From contig JAFXVZ010000028.1 in the NCBI GenBank assembly GCA_017534535.1, positions 31,873-95,872 of the forward strand: a DNA stretch of 64,000 nucleotides, written 5' to 3'. The notes under the pieces were generated by a model. That model had not been told where the DNA came from and made no database searches. It was given only the letters and a program-made list of their open reading frames with translations. This document shows positions 25,355 to 34,887 of this stretch, piece by piece; position 1 is the first letter of the stretch, and the number at the start of each line of letters is the position of its first letter. Both the position numbers and the translations under genes were made by a program. The DNA is from Bacteroidaceae bacterium. GTDB taxonomy: Bacteria > Bacteroidota > Bacteroidia > Bacteroidales > Bacteroidaceae.

Positions 25355-27694
25355 ATGAAGAAGAACATCTTGTTTGCAATGATTGTCGGGTTGTCGTTTC
25401 TTACGGCACATGCTGACCAGATAAAAGATAAGGTTTCCTATGTGAATCCGATGATCGGTACTGAGGGCATGGGGCATACGTTCCCTGGTGCCTGTGCCCC
25501 TTTTGGCATTGTACAACTTAGTCCTGACACTGATACCATCCCCCACAATATCAATGGGGTATATCAAGGCAAGGTCTATGAGTATTGTGCTGGCTATCAG
25601 CATACTGACAATACTATCGTGGGCTTCAGTCATACGCATCTGAGTGGTACGGGTCATTCTGACTTGGGTGACATTATGATTATGCCACAGACAGGTGCTT
25701 TGCAACTCAATCCTGGTACAAAGGATAATCCCGACAGTGGCTATCGTCAGCGTTTCTCACACGATACCGAAAAAGCGTCGCCTGGCTATTATGCCGTGAA
25801 ATTGGCAGATAGTGGGGTGGAGGTGCAACTCACTGCTACCCAGCGAGTAGGTGTTCACAAATATACCTATCCTAAGGGCTCTGAGCAACGTATCATCCTC
25901 GACCTTTTACATGGGCTCTATAACTATGATGGTAAAGTTTTGTGGTCAACTTTGCGTGTTGAGAACGATACCCTGCTCACTGGCTTACGAATGACAGATG
26001 GTTGGGCTCGAACGAATTATACTTATTTTGCCATCTCTTTCTCGAAGCCCATCAGCAGTTATGGTTATCGGGACAGGAAGCCTGAGAATTATGTGGGTTT
26101 CTGGCGTAAGTTCGACAGGTATCACAACTTCCCAGATATGGCAGGGCGAAGCATGGTGGCATATTTTAATTTTGACGGGAATCAATCCACAGAGTTGGTG
26201 GTAAAAGTAGCATTATCAGCAGTATCTACCGAAGGCGCATTGAAGAATCTGCAAGCAGAAGCTTCAGGCAAATCTTTCGAGACCATTTGTCAAGAAACCA
26301 GAAATGCTTGGAATCGCGAGTTGTCTGTCATTGATTGTGAAGGCACTGACGACCAAAGGGCGATGCTCTACACTTCACTCTATCATACCATGATTAACCC
26401 TTCCATCTATATGGATGTGGATAGACAATATCGTGGTGTGGATGGTAATATCCACATGGCCAAAGACTTTGATAACTATACCGTCTTTTCCGTATGGGAC
26501 ACCTATCGAGCTGAGCATCCTTTGTTGGGTTTGTTGAAACCCTCCAGGAATACCAATATGGTGAAGTCGATGATTCAGCATCAGCGTCAGCAGACTTTGG
26601 GCATGCTTCCTGTGTGGAGTTTGATGGGCAATGAGGGTTGGTGCATGACTGGCTATCATGCTGTGACCGTTTTGGCGGATGCCATCGTTAAAGGTGCTAA
26701 TATAAACAAGGAAGAAGCCCTGAATGCGATGGTCAAGACGGCCACCAATCGTTATTTCCCCAGTGTACAGGACTATATGCGATTGGGCTATGCCCCTTAC
26801 GATACGGATAACACAGCTGCTTCTAACACGTTGGAATATAGCTTCGATGACTGGACCATCTATGCAGCTGCTAAGGCGATGGGTAATGAGCAAGTAGCAT
26901 CTGAGTTTGCGAAGCGTGCCCTGTATTATCGCAATACTTACGATACTTCCATAGGTTTTGCCTCACCTCGTTATCTGAATGGAGAGTTCAAGAAGGACCT
27001 CGACCCTTACCAGACTTACGATGAGGGTTTCATTGAGGGCAATTCATGGAACTTCTCTTTCCAAGCACCACAGGATGTATTTGGCTTGATACAAATCATG
27101 GGAGGGGAGAAGGCTTTCCTCGACAAGCTTGACAATCTCTTTGTGATGGACTTGCCTGAGAAATATTATGTAGATAATGAGGACATTACCTCTGAATGCC
27201 TGGTAGGGGGCTATGTGCACGGAAATGAACCTTCGCATCATGTGCCTTATCTCTATGCGTGGACTTCCACCCCTTGGAAGACGCAAGAGTGGCTTCGCAC
27301 TATCATGAACAAGATGTATCGAAACCACATTCGTGGCTTGGGTGGCAATGACGATTGTGGTCAGATGTCGGCTTGGTACATCTTCTCCGCTATGGGCTTC
27401 TATCCTGTGGCTCCTGGTACTGACCAGTATGTCTTGGGTGCTCCTTATCTGCCATCCATGAAGGTGACACTTGAAAATGGCAAGGTGGTGGAAATCAAGG
27501 CGCCGAAGGTGAGTGACAAGAATCGCTATGTGCAAAGCGTTCGCATCAACGGTAAGCCTTACTCGAAGCTCTATATCACCCATAGCCAACTTACGGATGG
27601 TTGTGTCATTGAGTTCGAGATGGGTTCTAAGCCGAACAAGAAGCGTGGCCTCGCCTTGGCTGATAAGCCTTATTCGATGACGCAATCCAAATAA
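25355..27694 (+). CDS. Alpha-mannosidase, GH92 family
   Basis: 779 residues with a signal peptide. N-terminal beta-sandwich beginning VNPMIGTEGMGHTFPGAC, then the (alpha/alpha)6 catalytic domain with the family signature GNDDCGQMSAWYIFSAMGFY and an ALGAP-like YVLGAPYLPS near the end. GH92 enzymes are calcium-dependent exo-alpha-mannosidases, mostly alpha-1,2. Together with the fucosidase just upstream this suggests N-glycan or mannoglycan trimming. The gene ends against repeat element A, copy 2. Confidence 0.95.
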   Translation: MKKNILFAMIVGLSFLTAHADQIKDKVSYVNPMIGTEGMGHTFPGACAPFGIVQLSPDTDTIPHNINGVYQGKVYEYCAGYQHTDNTIVGFSHTHLSGTGHSDLGDIMIMPQTGALQLNPGTKDNPDSGYRQRFSHDTEKASPGYYAVKLADSGVEVQLTATQRVGVHKYTYPKGSEQRIILDLLHGLYNYDGKVLWSTLRVENDTLLTGLRMTDGWARTNYTYFAISFSKPISSYGYRDRKPENYVGFWRKFDRYHNFPDMAGRSMVAYFNFDGNQSTELVVKVALSAVSTEGALKNLQAEASGKSFETICQETRNAWNRELSVIDCEGTDDQRAMLYTSLYHTMINPSIYMDVDRQYRGVDGNIHMAKDFDNYTVFSVWDTYRAEHPLLGLLKPSRNTNMVKSMIQHQRQQTLGMLPVWSLMGNEGWCMTGYHAVTVLADAIVKGANINKEEALNAMVKTATNRYFPSVQDYMRLGYAPYDTDNTAASNTLEYSFDDWTIYAAAKAMGNEQVASEFAKRALYYRNTYDTSIGFASPRYLNGEFKKDLDPYQTYDEGFIEGNSWNFSFQAPQDVFGLIQIMGGEKAFLDKLDNLFVMDLPEKYYVDNEDITSECLVGGYVHGNEPSHHVPYLYAWTSTPWKTQEWLRTIMNKMYRNHIRGLGGNDDCGQMSAWYIFSAMGFYPVAPGTDQYVLGAPYLPSMKVTLENGKVVEIKAPKVSDKNRYVQSVRINGKPYSKLYITHSQLTDGCVIEFEMGSKPNKKRGLALADKPYSMTQSK

Positions 27695-27699
27695 TGCAT

Positions 27700-28178
27700 A
27701 TTTATGCATAAAATGTCCTCAAAATAGGAGTTTTTAGAGGTAATTTTATTTAGTCCAAGTAAAAGGGTCGATTACTCCAAGTAAACGGCCCTTTTACTTG
27801 AAGCAATCGAGCCGTTTGCTTCAAGCGGATTTATAGGCCAAAATCAGGGTTGTATATACGGATATTTATGCGTTTGGAGATTGAAAAAATAGCGGAGAAT
27901 TTTTTAAAAACATCCCGACATCCCGACATCTTTTTGTAATGTACTGGAATATTGCGTCTTAGAGTGTTTTTTACAAATTAAACATACCGACAACATCCCG
28001 ATTATATCCCGACAAGATGCCGACAAAAAGCCAATATGTCGGTATGTTGTCGGCATCTAAACGGCATCTTGTCGGCATCTTCTTTTTAATAAACTGTGCA
28101 TATATGTCAGAATGTCAATTGATTATAATATCCTGTCGGTATGTCGGGATGTTTTTTTTATATTTGTGTCGGTTTTTA
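27700..28178. repeat. Intergenic repeat element A, copy 2
   Basis: No gene is visible in this ~480-base gap between convergent genes. 22-bp units lie at 27754-27774, 27775-27796, 27797-27818 and 27819 onwards, related to those at 8778-8839. A dense cluster of GATGCCGACA/TGTCGGCATC decamers in both orientations (about 27920-28080) could fold into long hairpins. The right end (TGTCGGTATGTCGGGATG and a T-run) matches copy 1 near 9027-9050. The middle is longer than in copy 1. Confidence 0.7.
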
Positions 28179-28613
28179 TTCTGTAAGTTGTAGTTGATAC
28201 CCCACACCTCGGATGGTTTCTATGCTGATGCGAGGGTCAGCACTGAGGTGTTTGCGGAGTTGATAAATAAGGTTGTTAAGTGATTGGTCGATGACGATGA
28301 CTTCTGGCCAGAGCATACGACAGATTTCCTCACGAGTCACCGTGATGTTCATGCAGACACAAAGCAGATAAAGTAACTTGTTCTGGGAAATAGAGAGGTG
28401 TGTTACCTCTCCATTTCGCTCTAATGTCATGCTGATAGGGGAATAGTTGAAAGAACCCAACTTGACGCTCTGATCCATGAGGATGACATCTGGCTTAATC
28501 TCCTTCAGTTGCCCATCGAGCACACCAAGTTTATCTGCCCTAATACCCTTGTCCTGCAAAGCATATTGCACACTGCTCAGCATATCCTCGTTTTCTATAA
28601 TCACAATCTTCAT
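28176..28613 (-). CDS. Half-receiver winged-helix regulator, copy 2
   Basis: 145 residues, same layout as the gene at 15386: beta1 IVIIENED (Glu7, Asn8), helix, helix, beta3 PDVILMD with Asp47, then a direct jump to the OmpR-type winged helix (about 54-145, REEICRMLW, IRGVGYQL). The second half of the receiver is missing. One of the acidic pocket residues is Asn here, so phosphorylation is doubtful. It starts 5 bases after a propeller lipoprotein gene, the same pairing as copy 1. No kinase is adjacent. Confidence 0.8.
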   Translation of the reverse strand: MKIVIIENEDMLSSVQYALQDKGIRADKLGVLDGQLKEIKPDVILMDQSVKLGSFNYSPISMTLERNGEVTHLSISQNKLLYLLCVCMNITVTREEICRMLWPEVIVIDQSLNNLIYQLRKHLSADPRISIETIRGVGYQLQLTE

Positions 28614-28618
28614 GATGC

Positions 28619-30211
28619 TTATTGCTTTTCAACACCCACTGCCATTGCGTATTTGGAGCGGACAGATTTGCCATCTTTTTTGGCAGGTGTCCATTTAGGC
28701 ATACTCTTGAATGCTTGGATAACTTGCTCATCAAGGGCAGGGTTAAGGCCTTTACGCAGTTGGATATCCGTTAAAGTTCCATCCGCATTGACTATAAATG
28801 AAACCTGGACAAGACCTTTGATATCGGCACTGACGTTGTCAGGATAGTGTACTCTATCTCTGACATATTTCAATGCCCCCTGTACGTCACCATCTGGGAA
28901 CATTGCCCAATTATCCAAATCATCGTATTCATAAACAGTGGTGTCTGCTTCTGCTACATCAACTACTTGGCTTACTGGCTTTTTCTTTACTATGCCATTA
29001 GGGTCAAAGTTCATGTCTTTCAGGGTAAAGCCCTCGTCCTTGTTTTGTTTGAGTTTGCCAATCAGTACTATATTGTTCATGTCTTCAGCGTCCTCTGTTT
29101 GGATGTACTTCACGAACTTGGCCACACCAGTAGGTAGGGCAGAGAGATCTTCCCAGTTCATCCACTGCTCCTGCAGATAGAAAGGAGGAATATTCAAAGT
29201 ATAGTTTCCATCCACAAAGCCAGTATTAGTTACATCTATATTACCCATCATGTCGAGAATGAGGCGAACATAGCTACCCTTGAGTGTCTGCTTGTCTATC
29301 ATAGCCAACATTGACTTAGGTGGATTGGACTGAAAACGTGAAACCAAGTAATAATTAGGTAGTTCAATGTAATTATGCATATTATCTATGCTATTTAAGT
29401 TGGTACTAAACTTAGGCACCATTCTATTAGTAGCTTCATCGTAATGATAAAGAGAATCCAATCGGTCTTGTCCCCACCAGAACATGGAATAATCCAAAGC
29501 TGAGGTGTTTTGCTGAGAATAGACTTCGTTGCTGAAATCCATCACTTGCGAAGCCAAGTGATTGGATGGGAATTCCTGGATTATATTACCCTCAAAGTCC
29601 TGAATATAGAAAGCAGGTTCTGTTTTCTCAAAGCATAAAGCAGCCATATAAACCCGCTTTTTCTCTGTATCAATGTGGAACTTGCCTTTCTTCACTTGCT
29701 TTGCCAAAGGGATATGCTGTTGAGCATTACCTTGCAGGTCGAAGGTCATTATCTTGTTGGCATTGAAATTGACAAAGTACAAACGATTATTCGAATCGTC
29801 AATCTGAGCATCGTATAATCCATTACGATATTCATCAGGGCCATTGCCTTTCTTAGAAACAGAGGTGATGAAACTACCATCTCTATTGAACAGCTTCACA
29901 CCTGACTGGTAAGCCAAGGAAACGATGTGATTAGGGCTGACAAAGGTATAGCCGTCACCTATCAATGCTTCTTGGCTATCATCCAACTTCACTATCTCCA
30001 AATCGGAGAGAAGGAGAGACATCGGGAAATCGATGGTGTCAGTCATCAAATCCATATTGGTTACCACCACTTCATCCCCTTGTGGAGTCATAATTCGTTG
30101 TGCCACCACAGGACTATTGTCTAAGCCCACAGGCTGATTACTTGTTGGGCCACAAGCGCATAGGATACCCAGAGCAGCCACTGTTGTGGTTGCTAAATAA
30201 ATGGTTTTCAT
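28619..30211 (-). CDS. Propeller lipoprotein with C-terminal TonB domain
   Basis: 530 residues: lipobox ILCAC, a six-bladed-propeller-type region (about 60-390: FNRDGSFITSVSKKGNGPDEY, FDLQGNAQQHI), a linker (about 410-440), then a TonB C-terminal domain (about 445-530, FPDGDVQGALKYVRDRVHYP, GLNPALDEQVIQAF, MPKWTPAKKDGKSV). This fusion joins the two domain types that recur in the region, a ligand-binding propeller and a TonB periplasmic module. Third gene of a four-gene operon with the BlaI-like repressor, the M56-TonB peptidase and the half-receiver. Confidence 0.82.
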   Translation of the reverse strand: MKTIYLATTTVAALGILCACGPTSNQPVGLDNSPVVAQRIMTPQGDEVVVTNMDLMTDTIDFPMSLLLSDLEIVKLDDSQEALIGDGYTFVSPNHIVSLAYQSGVKLFNRDGSFITSVSKKGNGPDEYRNGLYDAQIDDSNNRLYFVNFNANKIMTFDLQGNAQQHIPLAKQVKKGKFHIDTEKKRVYMAALCFEKTEPAFYIQDFEGNIIQEFPSNHLASQVMDFSNEVYSQQNTSALDYSMFWWGQDRLDSLYHYDEATNRMVPKFSTNLNSIDNMHNYIELPNYYLVSRFQSNPPKSMLAMIDKQTLKGSYVRLILDMMGNIDVTNTGFVDGNYTLNIPPFYLQEQWMNWEDLSALPTGVAKFVKYIQTEDAEDMNNIVLIGKLKQNKDEGFTLKDMNFDPNGIVKKKPVSQVVDVAEADTTVYEYDDLDNWAMFPDGDVQGALKYVRDRVHYPDNVSADIKGLVQVSFIVNADGTLTDIQLRKGLNPALDEQVIQAFKSMPKWTPAKKDGKSVRSKYAMAVGVEKQ

Positions 30212-30237
30212 AATGTTATATTATTAGGGTTATTACT

Positions 30238-31911
30238 TCATAGGCGGAATGTTATTGGTATGGTATAACGCACTGCTACTGCTTCTCCATGCTGCATACC
30301 GGGGATCCATGTTGGCATAGAGGCAACTATTCGCAACGCTTCTTCATCCAATGAAGGCTCCAAACCACGTAACTTAAAGATATTACTGATGGAGCCGTCT
30401 TTGTTTACTACAAACTGCACAGTAACTCGTCCCGTGATACCAGCAGCTTTAGCTTCCTCGGGGTAGCGTATGTTGTCATTAATATATTTCATTAAAGCTT
30501 GCATCCCCCCTGGGAATTGTGGCATCTTCTCCACAACCTGGTAGATGCCGTCTTCGTCTATAAAGGGTGGAGGATTAAACTGCGAAGTCTTTTTCGAGCT
30601 TTGAATCCTGAAATTCACAGGCACTGTATATCGAGTACGTACCGGTTTGTCTCCTTGCCTGCCAGGTTTCCATACAGGCATAGAGCGGATGACACGCAGC
30701 GCCTCTGCATCTAATGACGGTTCCAAGCCACGCAATATTTGGATATTGCTGAGTGTACCGTCTCTTTCAACAATAAACATGGTGGTGACTCGTCCCTCAA
30801 TGCCTGCAGCTAACGCTTCAGCAGGATAGCGTACATTACTGCTGATATAATTCATCAGCTCCACCATACCCCCAGGGAATTCAGGCATGAACTGTACTAC
30901 TGGGTAGATTGCAGTATCTTCTGGATTTATCTGAGGAGCTGGTTCTTCCAATGGTGGAGTGTCAGGCAATATGTTATTCAGTTGTACTGCTTCCAAGTCA
31001 TGGGAGGCAGACTTCACCTCTGGCCTTGCGAATGCGGCGATTGCCACAATTGCCAATGGTAAAACGAAAAGACTCCTCAATACTGTCCATTTGCCAGATT
31101 TTGGTTTAAGCATCATCAGGATACGCCTTTGCAGGTTGCTTTGGTTAAGGCTATTGGCGATAGTTACCAATCGAGTGCCCACTGCTTTGCGGATTAACAT
31201 CATTTGGTATTGCTGGGCATTGACACCAGCTGAAAGTACGGCATCATCTGCTTCATATTCATGCAAGGTCATCAAGTCCTGCTTCGCCAACCAAGCCGCA
31301 GGGTTGAACCATTGCAAGCAAAGGCACAGTTCGCAGAAAAGCAAGTCCCACGAATGGCGATGCGCCAAGTGAGCATACTCATGTATCAAAATCTCACGAG
31401 GGTGTTGGTAATCTTCCTCTGAAATAAAAATATAGTGTATCCAACTGAAAGGAGATACATTGATTGGCAGTACCACAAGTTGCACACCTTCCTGTGTATA
31501 GCCCTCGGGCATCTTGACCTTTCTGCCTTGACGAAGCAAACCCCGTATCTGCCACAAGGATGCTATGTTAAATACCAGCATACTGAGTACACCTAAAATA
31601 TATACTAATACCACTCCTTGTGTCCAAGTGAAAGCAGGGATAGTGGGGGCGGCAATGGCATCAGTAGGCAAGGCCTCTACCTCATCAATGAACCAGTCTT
31701 CAGCATAGATCAAAGCCGTATTCACTTGTACAGGTTTCGAGGTATGTACTTGTATCAAAGGCAACACAAAGCTGAATACCAAGAGCGAGAGCAACAAGAA
31801 TCGGTTGAATCGCCAGATGGTCTCACGATTCAACAGCAAGCGGTAGAACAGGTAGAACAAAGCCAGGCAAACCGCTGATTTGAGGATATAGATTAAAAAA
31901 GCTCCCATCAT
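30238..31911 (-). CDS. M56 (BlaR1-like) membrane peptidase with two TonB domains
   Basis: 557 residues. Membrane helices (about 5-25, 35-55, 98-120), M56 peptidase with HEYAH (His177, Glu178, His181), a fourth helix (about 280-300), then two tandem TonB-type domains (about 345-445 and 460-557), each beginning MPEFPGGM or MPQFPGGM and containing LRGLEPSLD. The paralogue at 9227 has one such domain, so an internal duplication occurred. The repressor gene lies 9 bases upstream. Start at 31911 or the next codon. Signal sensing by the TonB domains and repressor inactivation by the peptidase are inferred from the BlaR1 family. Confidence 0.88.
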   Translation of the reverse strand: MMGAFLIYILKSAVCLALFYLFYRLLLNRETIWRFNRFLLLSLLVFSFVLPLIQVHTSKPVQVNTALIYAEDWFIDEVEALPTDAIAAPTIPAFTWTQGVVLVYILGVLSMLVFNIASLWQIRGLLRQGRKVKMPEGYTQEGVQLVVLPINVSPFSWIHYIFISEEDYQHPREILIHEYAHLAHRHSWDLLFCELCLCLQWFNPAAWLAKQDLMTLHEYEADDAVLSAGVNAQQYQMMLIRKAVGTRLVTIANSLNQSNLQRRILMMLKPKSGKWTVLRSLFVLPLAIVAIAAFARPEVKSASHDLEAVQLNNILPDTPPLEEPAPQINPEDTAIYPVVQFMPEFPGGMVELMNYISSNVRYPAEALAAGIEGRVTTMFIVERDGTLSNIQILRGLEPSLDAEALRVIRSMPVWKPGRQGDKPVRTRYTVPVNFRIQSSKKTSQFNPPPFIDEDGIYQVVEKMPQFPGGMQALMKYINDNIRYPEEAKAAGITGRVTVQFVVNKDGSISNIFKLRGLEPSLDEEALRIVASMPTWIPGMQHGEAVAVRYTIPITFRL

Positions 31912-31920
31912 GCCTAAAGT

Positions 31921-32283
31921 TTAAAGACTACCTTTCTCCACCATCTTAATGAGCTTCTTCAACTCATCTATTGAGATATCTTCCTCCTTGACAAGGGCAG
32001 ATACGGCTCGCAGGTAAGAATTGTCGAAGTACTTGCCGATGACTCCCTTGAAAGTTTGCTGACCAAACTCTTCACGAGTCATGGCAGGGCTGTAACGGAA
32101 ACTCCCTCCAAAGGCCTCATGGGTGAGCAGACCTTTCTCTTCAAGTGAACGTACTACAGATGATAAAGTGTTGATGTGAGGCTTGGGTTCCTCGTAGAAA
32201 TCCATCAACTCCTTCACGAACAACGGACCTTTCTCCCAGAACAGATCCATTGCGAATTCTTCTTTTTGGGTAAGTTTTATCAT
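31921..32283 (-). CDS. BlaI/MecI-family repressor, copy 2
   Basis: 120 residues. Winged helix (about 1-75, LTQKEEFAMDLFWEKG; recognition part TLSSVVRSLEEKGLL) and C-terminal dimer tail. First gene of the operon to the M56-TonB peptidase, TonB-propeller lipoprotein and half-receiver. A palindrome (32312-32328) overlaps its promoter, fitting autorepression. Confidence 0.9.
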   Translation of the reverse strand: MIKLTQKEEFAMDLFWEKGPLFVKELMDFYEEPKPHINTLSSVVRSLEEKGLLTHEAFGGSFRYSPAMTREEFGQQTFKGVIGKYFDNSYLRAVSALVKEEDISIDELKKLIKMVEKGSL

Positions 32284-32311
32284 AGCTCCAACGATTTTGT
32301 GTGTGCAAATA

Positions 32312-32328
32312 AACGAAATAATTTCGTT
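32312..32328 (-). promoter_or_regulatory. BlaI-type operator at the second BlaI operon
   Basis: AACGAAA-TAA-TTTCGTT, a perfect 7-3-7 dyad about 30-45 bases upstream of the repressor start, next to a -7-like TTATTTG on the minus strand. It shares ACGAA/TTCGT arms with the dyad at 9179, although the arm spacing differs by 2. Confidence 0.55.
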
Positions 32329-32371
32329 GAAGCAAACATTTTCTTTGTTAAATAATGCAAAAGGGGAGAAA

Positions 32372-33049
32372 TTATGGTTGTCCTCCCCTCAAAGTCTTAA
32401 TAATCACCACGCCATTGGCACCGCGAGCACCATAGGCAGTTCCGTCACGATCAACGGAAAGCTCGGCGATATCCTCTACTGCTACGATATCGTTTGGATT
32501 GTTCACCTCAAAGGGGATGTCATCCACCACATAAAGCGGGGGCTCAGGGCCTCGCATGGAATTACTGCCTCGCGTGATAGAGAGCACCTTCTCGCCAAAT
32601 GAAGACGACTCCTGGGCACCTGGGACGAAGCGGCGGATGATGTCGGAAACTGTCTTCAAACCACTGCGCATGATGACATCATGGGTAATCTTACTGCCTC
32701 GTTTTATCTGTGGCACAGGTGTATAAGCTGCCGTCACTTCTTCCAGCCCGCCTTCAACGGTAAATCCTTCCTTGCCCAGATTGATGGTGATGTTCTTCAG
32801 CTCACCCACCACAATCTTGGCATCATACTTCGAGCTGACAGATACCTGTAGAGTATCTTCAGGCATGACACCAGACAGGGTGAACTGTCCGGTTTTATCC
32901 GTCAGGGCTGAGGCTTTGCCTATCTTCAGCCACACACTCACATTCTTCTGTGGTTTGCCATCCTTCAAGATGGTACCAGTCAGGTCTTGTGCCTGTATCA
33001 GTTGGCAACAAAGTACCAATGCTGCTATGATTCCAACTAACTTTTTCAT
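32372..33049 (-). CDS. Stand-alone TonB-plug protein with carboxypeptidase-like domain, copy 3
   Basis: 225 residues: signal peptide, carboxypeptidase-regulatory-like domain (about 20-95, DLTGTILKDGKPQKNVSVW) and plug domain ending VDRDGTAYGARGANGVVIIK. No barrel. More diverged than the other two copies, and directly upstream of the BlaI/M56-TonB operon, so all three copies sit near a signalling module. A long beta-barrel does not follow in any frame. Confidence 0.83.
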   Translation of the reverse strand: MKKLVGIIAALVLCCQLIQAQDLTGTILKDGKPQKNVSVWLKIGKASALTDKTGQFTLSGVMPEDTLQVSVSSKYDAKIVVGELKNITINLGKEGFTVEGGLEEVTAAYTPVPQIKRGSKITHDVIMRSGLKTVSDIIRRFVPGAQESSSFGEKVLSITRGSNSMRGPEPPLYVVDDIPFEVNNPNDIVAVEDIAELSVDRDGTAYGARGANGVVIIKTLRGGQP

Positions 33050-33075
33050 TTTTTATAGTTTTTATGGTTTTAACC

Positions 33076-33103
33076 GTCGATGGTCAATTGTCAATTGTCA
33101 ATC
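33076..33103. repeat. Heptamer tandem repeat, GTCAATN type
   Basis: GTCGATG, GTCAATT, GTCAATT, GTCAATC: four 7-base units that run into the stop codon of the minus-strand gene at 33102. Same type as the array at 42493. Confidence 0.75.
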
Positions 33104-34055
33104 ATCTTCCTTCCATCGCTTGAATCAGTTCTATATTCAATCGCTCAATCAGCGAGAGCTTAGGATAAACCTCGTCATTCGAAGCAGCAGGGCGATACCA
33201 AGCCTGATTACCGAAATACTCCTGCAAGTCGGCTGATGAAAAGACATAGCCGTTATGTGCCAAGATAGAGTTCCGTATAATGCGCAGGGTTGGTTTGTCG
33301 AACTCCCTGAACTGCTTGTCGTTCAGCAATACCAGACTTGCGTAGGCAAAGCGGTCAGTATCTTCGTCGTTATACCAGAACTCATAGAATAGCTCACCCT
33401 TCTTTCTGTCGAATAAGGAGGTAAAATCCATGTCATCATACTCAACCTCATGCAGGCGAAAGCCCTCCAGTGTTGGTTCCACCTGCCACAAACCCATCAG
33501 GAAAGTGCCACCTGTCTCTTCCACATTGATATAACCTGTGGGGGTACCATTGAATGTTTCTGCCTCATAAGGTACCATGATGCCACCAATATTCAAGACA
33601 TCATCTTCCCATTCCAGATTATAGACATCTCCGTCAAACTCAATTACATAATAACCTTTCATCTGCTGAATCCATCTTTTTCTGTTCAGCACCTCGCTAT
33701 CATCCTCATCCTCTTTCGATATAACATCCTCCAGCTGATTCTTATCATTGTAGAAGCAAAGCACATCCACATTGCCCTCCTGCAGGTGCTTCACCGTCTT
33801 CGCACTTTCGTACATATTCACATAACCATTAGGGCTGTCCTTCACCTGGAAGGTATCAGGCTTTCCAGCCACAGGAGCCAGCACGAACTCTATCTCTTCG
33901 CCCTCAGCCATACCATTCATCAAAACCTGACCATTCCCTATATTACGAGCCGAGAAAAGCAGCTGTCCACTATACCAGTTGCCACTCGTATCAATCTGAG
34001 CCAATATACTTTGGCACATCAGTATCAATACTCCTAAGATAAATGTCTTCTTCAT
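33102..34055 (-). CDS. Exported protein with C-terminal YARHG domain
   Basis: 317 residues: cleavable signal peptide (ends SILAQ), a beta-rich central part of unknown fold (about 20-240), and a C-terminal YARHG-type domain (about 255-300: LRIIRNSILAHNGYVF, LQEYFGNQAWYRP). The name-giving YARHG is here LAHNG, a degenerate copy. YARHG domains occur in extracellular bacterial proteins, often with lipoprotein or peptidase partners; the function is unknown. A TATCTTTG box lies about 40 bases upstream of the start. The stop codon sits inside a heptamer repeat. Confidence 0.75.
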   Translation of the reverse strand: MKKTFILGVLILMCQSILAQIDTSGNWYSGQLLFSARNIGNGQVLMNGMAEGEEIEFVLAPVAGKPDTFQVKDSPNGYVNMYESAKTVKHLQEGNVDVLCFYNDKNQLEDVISKEDEDDSEVLNRKRWIQQMKGYYVIEFDGDVYNLEWEDDVLNIGGIMVPYEAETFNGTPTGYINVEETGGTFLMGLWQVEPTLEGFRLHEVEYDDMDFTSLFDRKKGELFYEFWYNDEDTDRFAYASLVLLNDKQFREFDKPTLRIIRNSILAHNGYVFSSADLQEYFGNQAWYRPAASNDEVYPKLSLIERLNIELIQAMEGR

Positions 34056-34109
34056 ATTATTTACTGCTTAATTTATGAGCAAAGATAATGATAAATCTGA
34101 AAAGTTGAA

Positions 34110-34793
34110 CTATTTTCTCCCAAAATCCGCTGGAGTTTCGCCCCAAAGCCCTTTATCCCACTTTAAGATGGGTGTTTCGTAGGTGTTTTCGCAAAGCCAT
34201 TTCTCCGCGCGCTCGATGAGTTGGAATAACTCCTCCGTCTTGGCATTTCGCTCCAGCTTTGTGCGACATTTCTTCTGCTTCACCCAACTCATGGCATTAC
34301 GGCTATCACTATAGATAGGCATACTGATGTTCTGTTTCTTCATGAGAGCCAAACCATGAACGATAGCGAGGAACTCCCCAATGTTGTTAGTGCCGAACAT
34401 AGGGCCAAAGTGGAAGATACGTTGACCAGTCGCCACATACACCCCTTGATATTCCATCATCCCTGGATTACCACTGCAAGCTGCATCCACTGCCAAAGCA
34501 TTGAGCAATAAGCCACCCTTCACGGCTTGGTCAATCAAATCCTCCTTTCCTTCCTTTATTGACTTCATTACCTCAATCTTTGATTTCTTAGGCGCCAAAG
34601 GTTCACCATTCCCCTGTTTGCCTAAAGGATAATCAGGATCTGCAAAAGCAATCTTTGCCTCCTCCTCAGTATTGAAAGCCTTGTATTTGGGATTTGGGAA
34701 GCCCTTCACCAGTGGCTCACATTCCTCCCATGAGAGGTAGATACCTGGCTCTGAGCCACGCCATACCACATAATATTTCTGTCTTTTACCCAT
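34110..34793 (-). CDS. Ribonuclease HI with N-terminal viroplasmin-type domain
   Basis: 227 residues from ATG 34793; the in-frame upstream extension lacks family similarity. N-terminal RNA/DNA-hybrid binding domain (about 1-50, YYVVWRGSEPGIYLSWEECE), a linker, and an RNase H fold (about 85-225) with AVDAACSGN carrying the first catalytic Asp, the next carboxylate expected in NNIGEFLAIVHGL, then YSDSRNAMSWV. Degrades RNA in RNA-DNA hybrids during replication and repair, in the cytoplasm. Divergent from aroK with a ~95-base shared promoter region. Confidence 0.9.
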   Translation of the reverse strand: MGKRQKYYVVWRGSEPGIYLSWEECEPLVKGFPNPKYKAFNTEEEAKIAFADPDYPLGKQGNGEPLAPKKSKIEVMKSIKEGKEDLIDQAVKGGLLLNALAVDAACSGNPGMMEYQGVYVATGQRIFHFGPMFGTNNIGEFLAIVHGLALMKKQNISMPIYSDSRNAMSWVKQKKCRTKLERNAKTEELFQLIERAEKWLCENTYETPILKWDKGLWGETPADFGRK

Positions 34794-34887
34794 CTTTTTC
34801 GCCTGTAAATGCAAACTTTTCGCTGCGAAGATACACAAAACAAAAACATTTCGCTAACTTTACGCCCAAATTATTGCGAATTATTAG

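Noticed and set aside
1-34000. Mobile element or prophage explaining the paralogue cluster
   Set aside because: No transposase, integrase, phage structural gene, terminal inverted repeats or attachment duplication was seen.
1-34000. NVEALA-type small peptides, which can accompany propeller and TlpA lipoproteins
   Set aside because: No short frame ending in an NVEALA-like motif was found in the gaps on either strand.
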